Shown: one piece after another, positions 1 to 8,767 of the stretch
How positions within the stretch are numbered: the first letter of the stretch is position 1
Layout of the letters: each line of letters opens with the position of its first letter
Source of the DNA: Robiginitalea sp.
GTDB lineage: Bacteria > Bacteroidota > Bacteroidia > Flavobacteriales > Flavobacteriaceae
Length of the DNA stretch: 36,576 nucleotides
Direction: 5' to 3'
NCBI GenBank assembly: GCA_024642005.1
Contig: JAHECA010000029.1
Coordinates: 1 to 36,576 of the forward strand
The notes under the pieces: model-generated
What the model saw: only the letters and a program-made list of their open reading frames with translations
Database searches by the model: none
Told to the model about the DNA's origin: nothing
Program-made: the position numbers and the translations under genes

Positions 1-8
1 GACACGCC

Positions 9-245
9 ATGATCTCATGTGAGCAGGCCATGACCATTTGCAGCAAAAGCCAGTACAGGGAAGCCGGCAGGCGCGAGCGTTTCCAGCTCTGGCTGCACCT
101 GCTTTTCTGCAAAACCTGCTCCCGGTTCTCCCTCAGGAACCGCAAACTCACAGACCTCTGCAACCATGCCCCGTTGCAGCAGCTTTCCCCCGGAGAAAAG
201 GAAGCCATGAAGCAGCGCCTGCTGGGCAACGGGCATACCCCCTAG
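9..245 (+). CDS. Small Cys-containing cytosolic protein, putative anti-sigma-like zinc finger
   Basis: A 78-residue protein beginning MISCEQAMTICSKSQYREA. It has Cys4, Cys11 and a CKTC pair near residues 34-37 and 48, in the arrangement H/C-x-LLxCKTC seen in small zinc-binding anti-sigma factors. It has no membrane segment. Small proteins of this sort often follow an ECF sigma gene in flavobacteria; the preceding gene lies outside the window, so this cannot be tested here. The ATG lies 8 bases from the window edge. Its stop shares the bases CTAG with the stop of the convergent UbiA-like gene. The real-gene call rests on the Cys pattern and the exact stop-to-stop fit. Function is inferred only. 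Confidence 0.65.
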   Translation: MISCEQAMTICSKSQYREAGRRERFQLWLHLLFCKTCSRFSLRNRKLTDLCNHAPLQQLSPGEKEAMKQRLLGNGHTP

Positions 246-1102
246 CCCGCCAGGGCCTGCCAGGCCATATAGCAGGCGAGCACCGCCATGGGAATAGCCT
301 CGATCCAGAACGAAGCGTAATAGGGATCTTGTTCCGCTTTGCTGTATTGCACCCCCAGGCCCGCGAGCAGCCCGGCCATTGCTTTGGCCAGGAACTCGCC
401 CCCGGAGAGATCGTCCTTTAAGAAGCTTACGCCCAAAAACACAAGGGCCCCCACCCAGCCCAGCCAGCGGGTGCCTTTCAGGCCCAGGCGCCTGGGCAGG
501 GTCCGCAGGGCCGGCGGGTCGACCTGCATGTCGCGCACCTCGAAAGGCAGCATGAGCAGGCTTACCCAGAGCAGGCGCTGAAAGCCTTCGACCCAGAGGT
601 CCCTTTCCAGGAAATAACCACTTTCCCACAGCGGGATAAACAAGCTTACCAGGGTCCACACCAGGGCCACCAGAAACACCTTCAACATTCCAAAACTCCG
701 GAGGTTTCGGAAGCCGGGCAAGACCGGGAGGGCGTACAGGGTGGCGATCAGCGAAGAAATACCGAGCAGGATCCAGTAGCTCAGGGCGAGCCGGGTGAGG
801 CACAGCACTGCCAGCAGTGCGCTGGCCAGGCTCACCCAGAGAATGGCCCTGTTCCAGCTCCCCCTTGACTTGCGGCGCTTCCAGGGCTCGGCCCCGTGCT
901 TGATGGCATTATAGCCGGCCACGCTCCCGAAAAAAAGCACCCCGTAATACGCCGGGGGAACCGCAATGCCGAACAGCAGTTGGGTAAAAGCCAGCAAACA
1001 GACCAGGGCGAGGGATACGTGAAAACTCGCCTGAATGTAAAAGGCGAAAAGCGCGGACAGGGGTCGCATAAAACAAAGGTAGCCAAACTGTTCATAAACC
1101 AT
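242..1102 (-). CDS. UbiA-like prenyltransferase-family integral membrane protein
   Basis: A 286-residue protein with about eight or nine hydrophobic helices. It resembles the UbiA superfamily: the second aspartate-rich motif is visible as RDMQVDPPALRTLPRRLG (D-x3-D followed by a T-x2-x2-LG tail), while the first motif, usually NDxxD, is degenerate (YNAIKHG). Loss of the first Asp motif makes a classical polyprenyl transferase reaction doubtful, so the substrate is unknown. Two starts are possible, the ATG at 1102 and a second at 1069 giving MRPLSALF; a TACCTTTG string lies just before the second. It is divergent from gcvP and convergent with the small Cys protein. Family assignment is moderate, function open. 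Confidence 0.6.
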   Translation of the reverse strand: MVYEQFGYLCFMRPLSALFAFYIQASFHVSLALVCLLAFTQLLFGIAVPPAYYGVLFFGSVAGYNAIKHGAEPWKRRKSRGSWNRAILWVSLASALLAVLCLTRLALSYWILLGISSLIATLYALPVLPGFRNLRSFGMLKVFLVALVWTLVSLFIPLWESGYFLERDLWVEGFQRLLWVSLLMLPFEVRDMQVDPPALRTLPRRLGLKGTRWLGWVGALVFLGVSFLKDDLSGGEFLAKAMAGLLAGLGVQYSKAEQDPYYASFWIEAIPMAVLACYMAWQALAG

Positions 1103-1145
1103 TTTTTCAGTTAAAAACTTTATGGGGCGGGGCGGGGCGAAAACG

Positions 1146-1175
1146 TGTGAGTGCGGGATTTTATCCCTAATTTTG
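1146..1175 (+). promoter_or_regulatory. Candidate promoter of gcvP
   Basis: TAATTTTG at 1168-1175 is a perfect Bacteroidota -7 box (TAnnTTTG), with TGTG at 1146-1149 as a 3-of-4 match to the -33 TTTG, 18 bases apart. Transcription would start near 1181, downstream of the in-frame GTG at 1151, which supports the ATG at 1205 as the gcvP start. Confidence 0.5.
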
Positions 1176-1204
1176 GAGACTTTAAAAAGCTGAATGCGCT
1201 TGCC

Positions 1205-4060
1205 ATGAATACAGAGTCTTTCGCCTTACGGCACCTGGGCGTACGCCCCGAACATCTCCCGGCCATGTTGCGAGTTATCGGGGTCGACAGCCTGGATCAA
1301 CTCATCAATGAAACCCTGCCAGACGACATCCGCCTGAAAAAGGAGATGCAGCTCGACCCGCCCATGAGCGAACACGAGTTCCTGCAACACATTCACAGCC
1401 TGGCCCGCGAAAACCAGGTATTCAAAAACTACATTGGCCTGGGTTACCACCCGGTCGTAACACCGTCGGTGATCAAACGCAACATACTGGAGAACCCGGG
1501 CTGGTATACGGCCTATACGCCTTACCAGGCCGAGATCGCCCAGGGCAGGCTCGAGGCCCTGGTGAATTACCAGACCATGGTATGCGACCTCACCGGCATG
1601 GAACTGGCCAATGCCTCCCTGCTCGACGAGGGCACGGCCGCAGCCGAAGCCATGACCATGCTGCTCGACCTGCGCAGCCGCGACCAGAAAAAGGCCGATT
1701 GCCTTCGGTTTTTTGTTTCGGACCAGGTGTTGCCCCAAACCCTTGCGGTACTACAGACCCGTTCGAAGCCCCTGGGCATCGAGCTGGTGGTTGGCCCGGC
1801 TTTGGAAGGGGCGCTCGACAGGTCCTTCTATGGCGCACTGCTGCAATACCCGGCAGCCGACGGGAAGGTATCTTCCCCGGAAGGGTTTATCGGCAAAGCC
1901 CATGAACTGGAGATTAAAGTGGCGGTTGCTGCCGACCTGCTAAGCCTCTGCCTGCTGACCCCTCCGGGCGAACTGGGCGCCGACGTGGTGGTGGGAAGCA
2001 GCCAGCGGTTCGGTATCCCGATGGGGTACGGCGGCCCTCATGCCGCCTTTTTTGCCACCCGGGAAGATTACAAACGCAGCGTACCGGGGCGAATTATTGG
2101 GCTCAGCAAGGATGTAGACGGGAAACCGGCCTACCGCATGGCCCTGCAAACCCGCGAACAGCATATCAAGCGCGACAAGGCTACTTCGAATATCTGTACC
2201 GCACAGGTGCTGCTGGCCGTAATGGCGGGCGCATACGCCGTATACCACGGCCCCAAAGGGCTGCAGCATATTGCCTCGCGCATTCATGCGCTCGCCGTAA
2301 CATTGGCCGAAGGGCTCGAGGCCCTGGGCGTTTCCCTGAAGCACCAGAACTTTTTCGACACCCTGCACCTGGCCTTCCCGGCCGGGCAGGTCCAACCCCT
2401 GGCCGAAGCAGCAGGCGTTAACTTCCACTACCCCGGCCCAGGGGAGGTCTGCATTAGCCTGAACGAGACCAGCGGTCCGGCAGACGTGGCCGAAATCGTC
2501 GGGTTGTTTGCACAGGCCCTCGGCAAACCGGGCAAGTCTCCTGAAACGACCCTGAGCCAGGCCAGCCGTATCCCCAAGTCCCTGCAACGCAGCAGCGGCT
2601 TTATGGAACAGGAGGTCTTTAACCGCTACCACTCCGAATCGGAAATGATGCGGTACCTGAAAAAACTGGAACGCAAAGACCTTGCCCTGAACCAGTCTAT
2701 GATCTCCCTGGGTTCCTGCACCATGAAACTGAATGCTGCCTCCGAAATGCTGCCGCTCAGCATGCCCGAATGGGCCAGCATGCACCCTTTTGTGCCGGTA
2801 GCACAGGCGGGCGGGTACCAGCGCATGCTGAAAAAGCTGGAAGACTACCTCACCGAAATTACCGGCTTTGCAGCCACTTCCCTCCAACCGAACTCGGGGG
2901 CCCAGGGCGAATACGCCGGGCTCATGCTCATCAGGGCCTACCACGAGTCAAGGGGTGAAGGGCACCGCAATGTGTGCCTGATTCCGGCTTCGGCCCATGG
3001 CACCAACCCGGCCTCTGCAGTTATGGCGGGCATGGAGGTAGTGGTGACCAAAACCGACGAAAAAGGCAATATCGACCTGGCCGACCTGGAAGAGAAGGTA
3101 CTGGCCCACAGCGCCTCCCTGGCCGCTCTGATGGTGACCTACCCTTCCACCCACGGGGTATTTGAATCGTCCATCAGGAAGGTGACACGCCTCATCCATG
3201 ACCACGGCGGGCAGGTTTATATGGACGGGGCCAACATGAACGCTCAGGTGGGCCTTACCAACCCCGCTACCATCGGGGCCGACGTGTGCCACCTGAACCT
3301 GCACAAGACCTTTGCCATCCCGCACGGCGGCGGCGGGCCCGGGGTAGGACCCGTGTGCGTGGCCCCCCAGCTGGTGGAATTCCTGCCGAAGAACCCGGTT
3401 GTGGAAACCGGGGGAGCCAGGGGTATCCCGGCCGTTTCCGCAGCGCCCTGGGGGAGCGCCCTGGTTTGCCTGATCTCCTATGCCTACATCCGCATGCTTG
3501 GGGCCGAGGGCCTTACCGAATCTACCCGAATCGCCATTCTGAACGCCAATTACATGAAGGAACGGCTCAAGGAGGCCTATCCTATCTTGTACACGGGCGA
3601 GATGGGCCGTGCCGCCCACGAGATGATCGTCGACTGCCGGCCTTTCAAAAAACAGGGTGTCGAAGTAACCGATATCGCCAAGCGGCTTATGGATTACGGC
3701 TTCCACGCCCCCACCGTTTCCTTCCCCGTGGCGGGCACCCTGATGATTGAACCCACCGAGAGCGAAAGCCAGGAAGAACTCGACCGCTTCTGCGACGCCC
3801 TGCTGGCGATCCGCAAAGAGATCGACGCTTCCGGGGATGCGCCCAGCCCCCTGCTGAAAAACGCCCCCCATACCCTGGCCATGATTACGGCCGATGCCTG
3901 GGACTATCCGTATACACGGGCCGAGGCTGCCTATCCACTGCCCTATGTGGCCGAAAACAAATTCTGGCCGGGTGTGAGGCGGGTAGACGACGCCTACGGC
4001 GACCGCCACCTGATCTGTACCTGCACGCCCCTGGAGGCCTATGCCGAAACAGCCGAATAG
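1205..4060 (+). CDS. gcvP: Glycine dehydrogenase (aminomethyl-transferring), P-protein of the glycine cleavage system
   Basis: PLP enzyme of about 951 residues that decarboxylates glycine and passes the aminomethyl group to the lipoyl H-protein, together with GcvT, GcvH and the L-protein in the cytosol. The length fits the fused (alpha-beta in one chain) type. The N half contains the FIGLGY-like GLGYHPVVTPSVI and the C half holds the PLP-lysine motif NLHKTFAIPHGGGGPG, with Lys701 as the Schiff-base residue. The start was set at 1205 (MNTESFALRHLG), the usual family N terminus, not at the upstream in-frame GTG at 1151, which lies ahead of the predicted transcription start. gcvT and gcvH are not in the window. 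The methyltransferase gene follows after 6 bases, so they are probably cotranscribed. Confidence 0.97.
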   Translation: MNTESFALRHLGVRPEHLPAMLRVIGVDSLDQLINETLPDDIRLKKEMQLDPPMSEHEFLQHIHSLARENQVFKNYIGLGYHPVVTPSVIKRNILENPGWYTAYTPYQAEIAQGRLEALVNYQTMVCDLTGMELANASLLDEGTAAAEAMTMLLDLRSRDQKKADCLRFFVSDQVLPQTLAVLQTRSKPLGIELVVGPALEGALDRSFYGALLQYPAADGKVSSPEGFIGKAHELEIKVAVAADLLSLCLLTPPGELGADVVVGSSQRFGIPMGYGGPHAAFFATREDYKRSVPGRIIGLSKDVDGKPAYRMALQTREQHIKRDKATSNICTAQVLLAVMAGAYAVYHGPKGLQHIASRIHALAVTLAEGLEALGVSLKHQNFFDTLHLAFPAGQVQPLAEAAGVNFHYPGPGEVCISLNETSGPADVAEIVGLFAQALGKPGKSPETTLSQASRIPKSLQRSSGFMEQEVFNRYHSESEMMRYLKKLERKDLALNQSMISLGSCTMKLNAASEMLPLSMPEWASMHPFVPVAQAGGYQRMLKKLEDYLTEITGFAATSLQPNSGAQGEYAGLMLIRAYHESRGEGHRNVCLIPASAHGTNPASAVMAGMEVVVTKTDEKGNIDLADLEEKVLAHSASLAALMVTYPSTHGVFESSIRKVTRLIHDHGGQVYMDGANMNAQVGLTNPATIGADVCHLNLHKTFAIPHGGGGPGVGPVCVAPQLVEFLPKNPVVETGGARGIPAVSAAPWGSALVCLISYAYIRMLGAEGLTESTRIAILNANYMKERLKEAYPILYTGEMGRAAHEMIVDCRPFKKQGVEVTDIAKRLMDYGFHAPTVSFPVAGTLMIEPTESESQEELDRFCDALLAIRKEIDASGDAPSPLLKNAPHTLAMITADAWDYPYTRAEAAYPLPYVAENKFWPGVRRVDDAYGDRHLICTCTPLEAYAETAE

Positions 4061-4066
4061 GAGCCG

Positions 4067-4588
4067 ATGTACAAATACTATCCCGAAAAAAGGTACCGCC
4101 TGACCCTGGAATTCCTGCAAAGGCACGTCGCCACGTCGGAAGCCATCCTGGACCTGGGGGTTCTCAACCCCTTTTCGGAGATCATGACCCAGAACGGGTA
4201 CCGGGTTACCAATACCGGGGGAGAAGACCTCGACCTCGACCTGGAAGCGGTTCGCGCCTCAGGCGCCCCTGTGGTTACGGCGTTCGAAATACTGGAACAT
4301 TTGGTAGCTCCCTTTAAGGTGTTGCAGGCCATCCCCGGCGACCGCCTGCTGGCCAGCGTGCCGCTCAGGCTGTGGTTTGCCGCCGCCTACCGCTCCAAGA
4401 CAGACCCGCGCGACCGGCACTTTCACGAATTCGAGGCCTGGCAGTTCGACTGGCTGCTCGAAAAGGCGGGCTGGCGCGTCATAGATCGCGTGCAGTGGGC
4501 CCACCCGGTGCGCAAGTTCGGCATCAGGCCGTTGCTCAGGCGGTTTACCCCCCGCTACTACCTGGTTTATGCCGAGCGCGTGAAATGA
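4067..4588 (+). CDS. SAM-dependent methyltransferase-like protein
   Basis: A 173-residue protein with the fold pattern of a short class I methyltransferase: motif I is atypical (AILDLGVLNPFSE in place of the GxGxG loop), followed by an acidic strand end DLDLDLEA and a motif-IV-like region VVTAFEILEHLVAPF, where the E-x-LEH signature is typical of WbsX/Methyltransf_11 and _23 type enzymes. The C half has DRHFHEFEAWQFDWLLEKAGW, common after the catalytic core in this group. It starts 6 bases after gcvP and overlaps the glycosyltransferase by ATGA, so the pair is translationally coupled. A role in modifying a surface glycan or lipid is likely from context, but the substrate is unknown. Confidence 0.7.
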   Translation: MYKYYPEKRYRLTLEFLQRHVATSEAILDLGVLNPFSEIMTQNGYRVTNTGGEDLDLDLEAVRASGAPVVTAFEILEHLVAPFKVLQAIPGDRLLASVPLRLWFAAAYRSKTDPRDRHFHEFEAWQFDWLLEKAGWRVIDRVQWAHPVRKFGIRPLLRRFTPRYYLVYAERVK

Positions 4589-5478
4589 GCACGCCCGGGC
4601 CCCATAGCAATTCCGCTGCTCCGGCCAAAGTCTGGTTGGCAGTGGTGATGCCGGCCCACAACGAAGCCCAGCACCTCGAGGCCTGCCTGGCCTCCTTTGC
4701 AGGCCAAACCCGCCCCCCCGACGAATTGCTGGTGGTAGACGACTGCAGTACCGATGCCTCTTCGGAAATTGCTTCGCGCTTTTCAGCCTCCCATGGCTGG
4801 ATACGCCTGGTGCGCAAGGATTCGGAGCCGGGCCACCGGCCGGGAGCCAAGGTGGTGAGGGCTTTTGAATATGGCCTTGAAGCCCTGTCGCGGCCTTTCG
4901 ATTTGATCGGGAAATTCGATGCCGACCTGCTGCTTCCCCCCGACTATTTTGAACGGGTTTTGGACGCATTTGACAGCAAGCCGAACCTGGGTATGTGCTC
5001 GGGGCTGGTCTACATTCGCAAGCAACAGGAATGGGTATATGAACCCATCGCCAACCGGGACCATGTACGGGGGCCGGTAAAACTGTATTCGGCTGCCTGT
5101 TTCAATGCCATAGGAGGCCTGCGCCCTGCGGTGGGCTGGGATACGGCCGATGTTATGCAGGCCCGTTACCACGGGTTCGGGGTCGAAACCCTGGGCGACC
5201 TGCAGGTTAAGCACCTGAGGCCCACCGGCAGCGCTTACGCCAAAGAGAACGCCCTCAGGCAGGGAGAGACCCTGTATACCTTGAGATACGGCTTTTTACT
5301 GGGCCTGCTGGCTTCTGTAAAAATGGCCTGGAAGCGCCGCAAACCCGATTTGCTCTGGTGGCACCTGCGCGGTTGCCTGCAGGCCCGCCGCAGGGGGGCG
5401 GCCCGACTGCTTACGCGGGCCGAAGGGCGTTTTGCCAGGCAATGGCGCTGGCGGCAAATTACCCGAAAATTAGTCTAG
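4585..5478 (+). CDS. Family 2 glycosyltransferase
   Basis: A 297-residue GT-A fold enzyme. It shows the nucleotide-sugar binding N terminus VVMPAHNEAQHLEACL, the VVDDCSTD motif at the end of the second strand, and the metal-binding DxD as GKFDADLLLP. The ATG at 4585 overlaps the stop of the methyltransferase (ATGA), and an upstream in-frame start at 4372 is rejected because it would lie wholly inside that gene. The C terminus is basic (RRKPDLLWWHLRG, then many Arg), which suggests peripheral membrane association. It probably adds a sugar to a lipid-linked or surface polymer; donor and acceptor are not evident. Its end overlaps the convergent pafA by 9 bases. Confidence 0.88.
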   Translation: MSTPGPHSNSAAPAKVWLAVVMPAHNEAQHLEACLASFAGQTRPPDELLVVDDCSTDASSEIASRFSASHGWIRLVRKDSEPGHRPGAKVVRAFEYGLEALSRPFDLIGKFDADLLLPPDYFERVLDAFDSKPNLGMCSGLVYIRKQQEWVYEPIANRDHVRGPVKLYSAACFNAIGGLRPAVGWDTADVMQARYHGFGVETLGDLQVKHLRPTGSAYAKENALRQGETLYTLRYGFLLGLLASVKMAWKRRKPDLLWWHLRGCLQARRRGAARLLTRAEGRFARQWRWRQITRKLV

Positions 5479-7149
5479 TACCTCCGGAATGGGCTCTCCC
5501 GTGGTACCGTCGGGCAGCGCAATGCCCAACAGTGCCGCCAGGGTGGGCGCAATTTCGGGGATGGTGGTACGTCTCAGCAAATTCCCATGCCTGATTCCCT
5601 TACCGAAAAACAACAGGGGCACATGGGTGTCGTACGGATAGGGGGACCCATGGGTAGAACCCGTCGGGGGGTAATTGACATAGCCCCGTGGCAGCGCCAG
5701 CAACAGGTCGCCTGACCGTTTCGGGTTGAAGCCCTTCTGGAGAATGGCCGGCACCCCTTCGGAGTACTCGGCCTGCATCATCTGGGAGGCCGTATAGACC
5801 GCCTCTATTACGTCGTAGGTCATCAGCTCGGCGGCCAGTGTGCGCTGAACCTGGTCAAGGTCGAGGTCGAGGTTGCGCAGCAGGTCGTGGTCGAGGAAAA
5901 TCTGGTTGTTCGAGATGTTCCGAATCAGTTTTATATCCCCGTAGGTATATTGTATAAATTCGGTGAGGCGGGTATACATGCCACTCATTTCGAGGTTGCC
6001 GGCCGGTAATTTCTGGTCGGCCAGGTACCCGGCAACCGGGAGAGCCCCGTGATCGGCCGTCAGAAAGACAGTATAGTTGCCAGTTCCCACCGTTTTGTCG
6101 AGCTGCTTCAGCAAGCGGGCCAGGTCCTGGTCGAGGCGCAGGTAGGTGTCTTCCACCTCCTTGGAATCGACCCCATAAAAATGCCCAACATAATCAGTGC
6201 TCGAATAGCTGATGGCCAGGAAATCGGGCACATCATCCCCCCCGAGGTCTTCTGATTTCAGGGCTTCCAGGGCAAAGTCGGTGGTTAGGCTGTTGCCGAA
6301 AGGGGTAATGCGCAACAGGCCGTAGCCGCCGTTGGCCTCCCAGAGTTCCGGAAGTTTATGCGGGAATACCGGGGCCTGCTCCCCATCGATGATCCCTTCA
6401 TACGGGGAATTGTCAGGGCCGCTTTCCACATAGGTATCTAAAGCCCTGAGTGGCTCCCAAACTTTACGGTAAGCGGCGGCGGCCCCCGAAGTATTGAAGC
6501 GCTGTACCCAGTCGGGGAGGACTTCCATGTAGTAAGAACTGGAAATCCAATGGCCCTTGGATCCTTCATACCAATAGGCCGCGTTGGCCATATGGCCGCC
6601 CGGCAGCACGGCACCGCGGTCTTTGAGGGCCACCGCTATTACCTTGGAGCGCTGCTGATAGTGCAACCTGAGTTGGTCGGTAATGGTGGAAACCAGGAGG
6701 CGATGGGGAGAATTCTTGCCATCGACCGAAGTGGTACCCACAGAGCTGACCGTGTCATCGCCGGTACAATAAACCGATTGCCCGCTGGCCACGTCGAACC
6801 AGTCGTTGCCCAGAATGCCGTGAACGGCCGGGGTGGTGCCCGTATAGACCGAGGCATGACCCGGCCCGGTACTGGTGGGTGCATAGTTAAAATGGTGGTT
6901 CCGGCAGAGGAACCCCTCCCCGACCAGGCGCCTGAAACCGTCGTCTGAATATTTCTCCCAAAAGCGCGACAGGTAATCGGCGCGCATCTGGTCTACCACG
7001 ATGCCCACCACCAATTTGGGTGGGTCCCCGAAAGGCGGAGTGGCCCGGGTGCCCTGACTGTTACGGGCCCCGGCCTGGGCTAACAGGGATGTTGTGGCAA
7101 ACATAACGGAGAAGATGCAGGAAGCAGATCGCTTCAGAAATGGTGTCAT
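5470..7149 (-). CDS. pafA: PafA-type alkaline phosphatase (type I phosphodiesterase/nucleotide pyrophosphatase superfamily)
   Basis: A 559-residue secreted phosphomonoesterase with an N-terminal signal peptide ending near LLAQA. It has the two-zinc alkaline phosphatase core: metal ligand Asp53 (VVDQMRADY), nucleophile Thr94 (YAPTSTGPGHAS), Asn115 (GILGNDWFD), the K-x-R pair Lys176/Arg178 (ALKDRGAVLPGGH) that marks PafA monoesterases, then STDYVGH, TADHGA and the C-terminal His in THVPLLFFGKG. PafA in Bacteroidota releases phosphate from organic phosphoesters constitutively in the periplasm. It lies alone on the minus strand, divergent from mlaE. All key residues are present, so it is expected to be active. 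Confidence 0.93.
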   Translation of the reverse strand: MTPFLKRSASCIFSVMFATTSLLAQAGARNSQGTRATPPFGDPPKLVVGIVVDQMRADYLSRFWEKYSDDGFRRLVGEGFLCRNHHFNYAPTSTGPGHASVYTGTTPAVHGILGNDWFDVASGQSVYCTGDDTVSSVGTTSVDGKNSPHRLLVSTITDQLRLHYQQRSKVIAVALKDRGAVLPGGHMANAAYWYEGSKGHWISSSYYMEVLPDWVQRFNTSGAAAAYRKVWEPLRALDTYVESGPDNSPYEGIIDGEQAPVFPHKLPELWEANGGYGLLRITPFGNSLTTDFALEALKSEDLGGDDVPDFLAISYSSTDYVGHFYGVDSKEVEDTYLRLDQDLARLLKQLDKTVGTGNYTVFLTADHGALPVAGYLADQKLPAGNLEMSGMYTRLTEFIQYTYGDIKLIRNISNNQIFLDHDLLRNLDLDLDQVQRTLAAELMTYDVIEAVYTASQMMQAEYSEGVPAILQKGFNPKRSGDLLLALPRGYVNYPPTGSTHGSPYPYDTHVPLLFFGKGIRHGNLLRRTTIPEIAPTLAALLGIALPDGTTGEPIPEVLD

Positions 7150-7207
7150 GGATTTCGGCTTTGCCGGCTAAAATACAGAATACGCCCTATTTGGAGCAGC
7201 GCCCCAC

Positions 7208-7237
7208 TTTAAATCAAGATGAATATGCTTATTTTTA
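7208..7237 (+). promoter_or_regulatory. Weak candidate promoter for mlaE-mlaF
   Basis: TTTA at 7208-7211 and TATTTTTA at 7230-7237 are 18 bases apart, each one mismatch from the Bacteroidota -33 and -7 boxes. Transcription would start about 20 bases before the mlaE ATG. Confidence 0.35.
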
Positions 7238-7262
7238 CCGCTAATACCCCGCACCGGCGCCT

Positions 7263-8000
7263 ATGAACTACCTGGCATCTATCGGAAGTTACGCGATCAT
7301 GATCGTGGAGACCTTTAAAAAGCCCACCAAATGGCATATCATGAGGTCCCTGATTCTGAAAGAGATCGACGAGCTCATTTTCGGCTCCCTCGGCATCATC
7401 ATCTTTATCTCCTTCTTTATAGGCGGGGTGGTATCCATACAGACGGCCCTGAACATCAGCAACCCGCTCATACCGCGCAACCTCATCGGTTTTGCCACGC
7501 GCCAGTCGGTGATCCTGGAGTTCGCCCCTACCTTCACCTCCATCATCATGGCTGGAAAAGTAGGTTCCTACATTACCTCGAGTATCGGTACCATGCGGGT
7601 AACCGAGCAGATCGACGCCCTGGAAGTCATGGGTGTCAACTCCCTGAATTACCTGGTCTTCCCAAAAATCGTCGCCATGTTCTTTTACCCTTTTGCAGTG
7701 GCCATCGCCATGTATGTGGGCATCTTGGGCGGCTGGATCGCCGGGGTGTTCGGAGGGTTCAGCTCCAGCGCCGATTTCATCGAAGGCCTTCAGCTCGATT
7801 TTGACCCCTTTCACGTTACCTATTCCTTCATCAAATCGGTGGTATTTGCCTTTGTGATCGCCACGGTGCCTTCCTACCACGGCTATTACATGAAAGGAGG
7901 GGCACTGGAAGTAGGCAAGGCGGCCACGGTTTCATTTGTCTGGACCAGCGTGGTGATCATTATCCTGAACTACATCCTCACTCAACTCATGCTCGGCTGA
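7263..8000 (+). CDS. mlaE: MlaE-family ABC transporter permease
   Basis: A 245-residue inner-membrane permease of the MlaE/YrbE/TRIGALACTOSYLDIACYLGLYCEROL 1 family, with five or six hydrophobic segments. Family hallmarks include the internal region VLEFAPTFTSIIMAGKVGSYITSSIGTMRV-type stretch (residues about 82-112), the EQIDALEVMGVNS coupling segment that follows, and the motif SFIKSVVFAFVIATVPSYHGY. It would move phospholipid between inner and outer membrane with an ATPase and an MCE protein (MlaD). The ATPase is the next gene (stop and start overlap as TGATG), while MlaD is not in the window directly downstream. Confidence 0.9.
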   Translation: MNYLASIGSYAIMIVETFKKPTKWHIMRSLILKEIDELIFGSLGIIIFISFFIGGVVSIQTALNISNPLIPRNLIGFATRQSVILEFAPTFTSIIMAGKVGSYITSSIGTMRVTEQIDALEVMGVNSLNYLVFPKIVAMFFYPFAVAIAMYVGILGGWIAGVFGGFSSSADFIEGLQLDFDPFHVTYSFIKSVVFAFVIATVPSYHGYYMKGGALEVGKAATVSFVWTSVVIIILNYILTQLMLG

Positions 8001-8767
8001 TGATTGAAGTCAAAGACCTGCATAAAGCGTTCGGGGGCACTGAGGTGCTCAAAGGGATCAGCACCACCTTCGAAAAGGGCAAGACCAACCTGATTATCGG
8101 GCAAAGCGGTTCGGGGAAAACCGTTTTTATGAAATGCCTGCTGGGCCTGATTACCCCAGACAGCGGCATTATTAGCTATAACGGACAGGTCTATTCCGAG
8201 CTGAGCCCTTCCAAACAACGCGATCTGCGTCAGGAAATGGGAATGGTCTTTCAGGGCAGCGCCCTCTTCGATTCGATGACCGTGGAAGGCAACGTGATGT
8301 TTCCGCTGGAAATGTTTACCCGCAAGTCGCAGGAAGAGATGCAAGACCGGGTAGATTTCGTGTTGAAACGGGTGAACCTGATAGACGCCCATAAAAAATT
8401 CCCTTCGGAGATCTCAGGGGGTATGCAGAAACGCGTGGCCATAGCCAGGGCCATTGTAATGAACCCGCAATACCTGTTCTGCGACGAGCCCAATTCGGGC
8501 CTCGACCCCAAGACGGCTATCATTATCGACAACCTGATCAAGGAAATCACGGAGGAATACAACATAACCACCGTAATCAACACCCACGACATGAACTCGG
8601 TGATGGAGATCGGGGAAAAGATCGTCTTCCTCAAAAATGGCCACAAAGCCTGGGAAGGCACCAAACAGCAAATCTTTCGCACCGACAACAAGGCCGTTAC
8701 CGACTTCGTTTACTCCTCAGAACTTTTCAAAAAGGTACGGCAGATGTACCAGGAAGAGCGCGACTGA
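8000..8767 (+). CDS. mlaF: MlaF-type ABC transporter ATP-binding protein
   Basis: A 255-residue ATPase. Walker A is GQSGSGKT, the Q-loop region is MGMVFQGSALFDSMTV, the signature is SGGMQKR, Walker B is YLFCDEPNSGLDP and the H-loop His lies in NTHDMNSV. The SGGMQKR signature and DEPNSGLDP are typical of the lipid-importing Mla group. It overlaps mlaE by one base, so stoichiometric coupled translation is likely. Its TGA abuts the TGA of the convergent DUF389 gene with no gap (palindrome TGATCA at 8765-8770). In flavobacteria the MCE subunit is commonly encoded elsewhere. Confidence 0.93.
   Translation: MIEVKDLHKAFGGTEVLKGISTTFEKGKTNLIIGQSGSGKTVFMKCLLGLITPDSGIISYNGQVYSELSPSKQRDLRQEMGMVFQGSALFDSMTVEGNVMFPLEMFTRKSQEEMQDRVDFVLKRVNLIDAHKKFPSEISGGMQKRVAIARAIVMNPQYLFCDEPNSGLDPKTAIIIDNLIKEITEEYNITTVINTHDMNSVMEIGEKIVFLKNGHKAWEGTKQQIFRTDNKAVTDFVYSSELFKKVRQMYQEERD

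Noticed and set aside
1103-1204. A glycine riboswitch before gcvP
   Set aside because: The leader after the predicted start is only about 25 bases, too short for the aptamer, and no matching fold is seen.
2948-4126. A 392-codon antisense frame opposite gcvP
   Set aside because: Shadow of gcvP, rich in His and Gly, no family resemblance.
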